Made by a program: the position numbers and the translations under genes | Assembly: GCA_026706225.1 (NCBI GenBank) | Contig: JAPOZE010000232.1 | Location: 1 to 7,884, forward strand | Length of the DNA: 7,884 bases | DNA from: Acidobacteriota bacterium | GTDB lineage: Bacteria > Acidobacteriota > Terriglobia > Versatilivoradales > Versatilivoraceae | Reading direction: 5' to 3' | Notes under the pieces: model-generated | What the model was told of the DNA's origin: nothing | The model's input: the letters and a program-made list of their open reading frames with translations, nothing else | Database searches by the model: none | In this document: positions 7,495 through 7,884 of the stretch, piece after piece | Layout of the letters: the number at the start of each line of letters is the position of its first letter | How positions within the stretch are numbered: position 1 is the first letter of the stretch

Positions 7495-7537
7495 AATGTA
7501 GAATGCTGCTTGCCGGTCCGGACGGATAACGTACACG

Positions 7538-7884
7538 GTGAAAACGGTGGAAGAAGAAATCCTGTATCGATCTCTGAGGCTGCCTCACAGGCCCCAGGGG
7601 AAGCTCGTCCTGCTGGTCCTGGACGGTGTCGGCGACATTGCGACCGCCGCGACCGGCTACCGCACTCCGCTGGAGGCCGCGGTCACTCCGAACCTGGATG
7701 AATTGGCTCAGGTCTCGGCCATGGGCCGAATGACTCCGGTCCTGCCGGGGATTACGCCGGGAAGCGGTCCCGGCCACTTGGGTCTTTTCGGCTACGCTCC
7801 TGCCGTGTTCCGAGTCGATCGAGGCGTGATCGAGGCACTGGGGCTTGGAATGGATTTGAAGTTGGGCGATGTGGCCGCTCGCGC
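7538..7884 (+). CDS. apgM: 2,3-bisphosphoglycerate-independent phosphoglycerate mutase, archaeal (ApgM) type (partial, 3' end outside window)
   Basis: 115 residues are visible before the right edge. The enzyme interconverts 3- and 2-phosphoglycerate in glycolysis and gluconeogenesis. KLVLLVLDGVGD (22-33) holds the metal-binding aspartate of the alkaline phosphatase/iPGM superfamily (D29). TPLEAAVTPNLDELA (43-57) is the classic ApgM segment. PGSGPGHLGLFGY (74-86) contains S76, the expected phospho-accepting serine. RGVIEALG (95-102) and LKLGDVAAR (107-115) follow the ApgM pattern rather than that of the longer bacterial GpmI. The start is GTG at 7538, with a GTG at 7547 as alternative; the frame is open upstream only to a TAG at 7499. 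The ribosome site is weak (GGACGG about 12 nt upstream), so the exact start is uncertain. The gene is divergent from pyruvate carboxylase across 128 bp, which suggests joint control of central carbon flow. Confidence 0.88.
   Translation, partial: MKTVEEEILYRSLRLPHRPQGKLVLLVLDGVGDIATAATGYRTPLEAAVTPNLDELAQVSAMGRMTPVLPGITPGSGPGHLGLFGYAPAVFRVDRGVIEALGLGMDLKLGDVAAR

Noticed and set aside
7525..7530. GATAAC as a -10 box for the phosphoglycerate mutase gene
   Set aside because: The only TTG-type -35 nearby (TTGCCG, 7510-7515) is 9 bp away, and the start codon follows within 8 nt, so the spacing does not fit.

Overview
This 7.9 kb window is GC-rich (about 60% by eye) bacterial chromosome with tightly packed genes. 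It holds five complete protein genes and two that run off the edges. The gene mix suggests an uncultured Acidobacteriota or a related deep lineage: a secreted protein ending in a TonB-C domain, an archaeal-type phosphoglycerate mutase, and a dCMP deaminase carrying a kinase-derived N-terminus. That taxonomic guess is inference from gene types only. No RNA gene, mobile element, CRISPR array or convincing factor-independent terminator was seen.

Left part (1-2144). A partial dCMP deaminase gene runs leftward off the edge from an ATG at 517. A 161-bp gap separates it from a rightward pair: an O-methyltransferase of the COG4122 type, then a metallo-beta-lactamase-fold hydrolase that resembles the YtnP lactonases. 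The pair is joined by an ATGA stop/start overlap, so the two are almost certainly co-translated.

Middle and right part (2181-7409). Three genes read leftward in likely operon order: full-length pyruvate carboxylase (1157 aa), an O-antigen/polysaccharide-type ABC-2 permease (275 aa), and a secreted TonB-C-domain protein (about 292 aa). The carboxylase and permease are separated by 33 bp containing a perfect 8-bp-stem hairpin just ahead of the permease GTG start. No cognate ATPase gene (Wzt-like) is present beside the permease.

Right edge (7538-7884). A phosphoglycerate mutase of the ApgM type starts rightward, divergent from pyruvate carboxylase across a 128-bp gap. Both enzymes work in glycolysis/gluconeogenesis: one makes oxaloacetate from pyruvate, the other interconverts 3- and 2-phosphoglycerate. 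A shared control region is therefore plausible, and an 8-bp inverted repeat lies in it.

I did not find a clearly new biological system. The most interesting points are the eroded kinase domain on the dCMP deaminase, the methyltransferase/lactonase couple, the orphan export permease behind pyruvate carboxylase, and the unfamiliar N-terminal region of the TonB-C protein.
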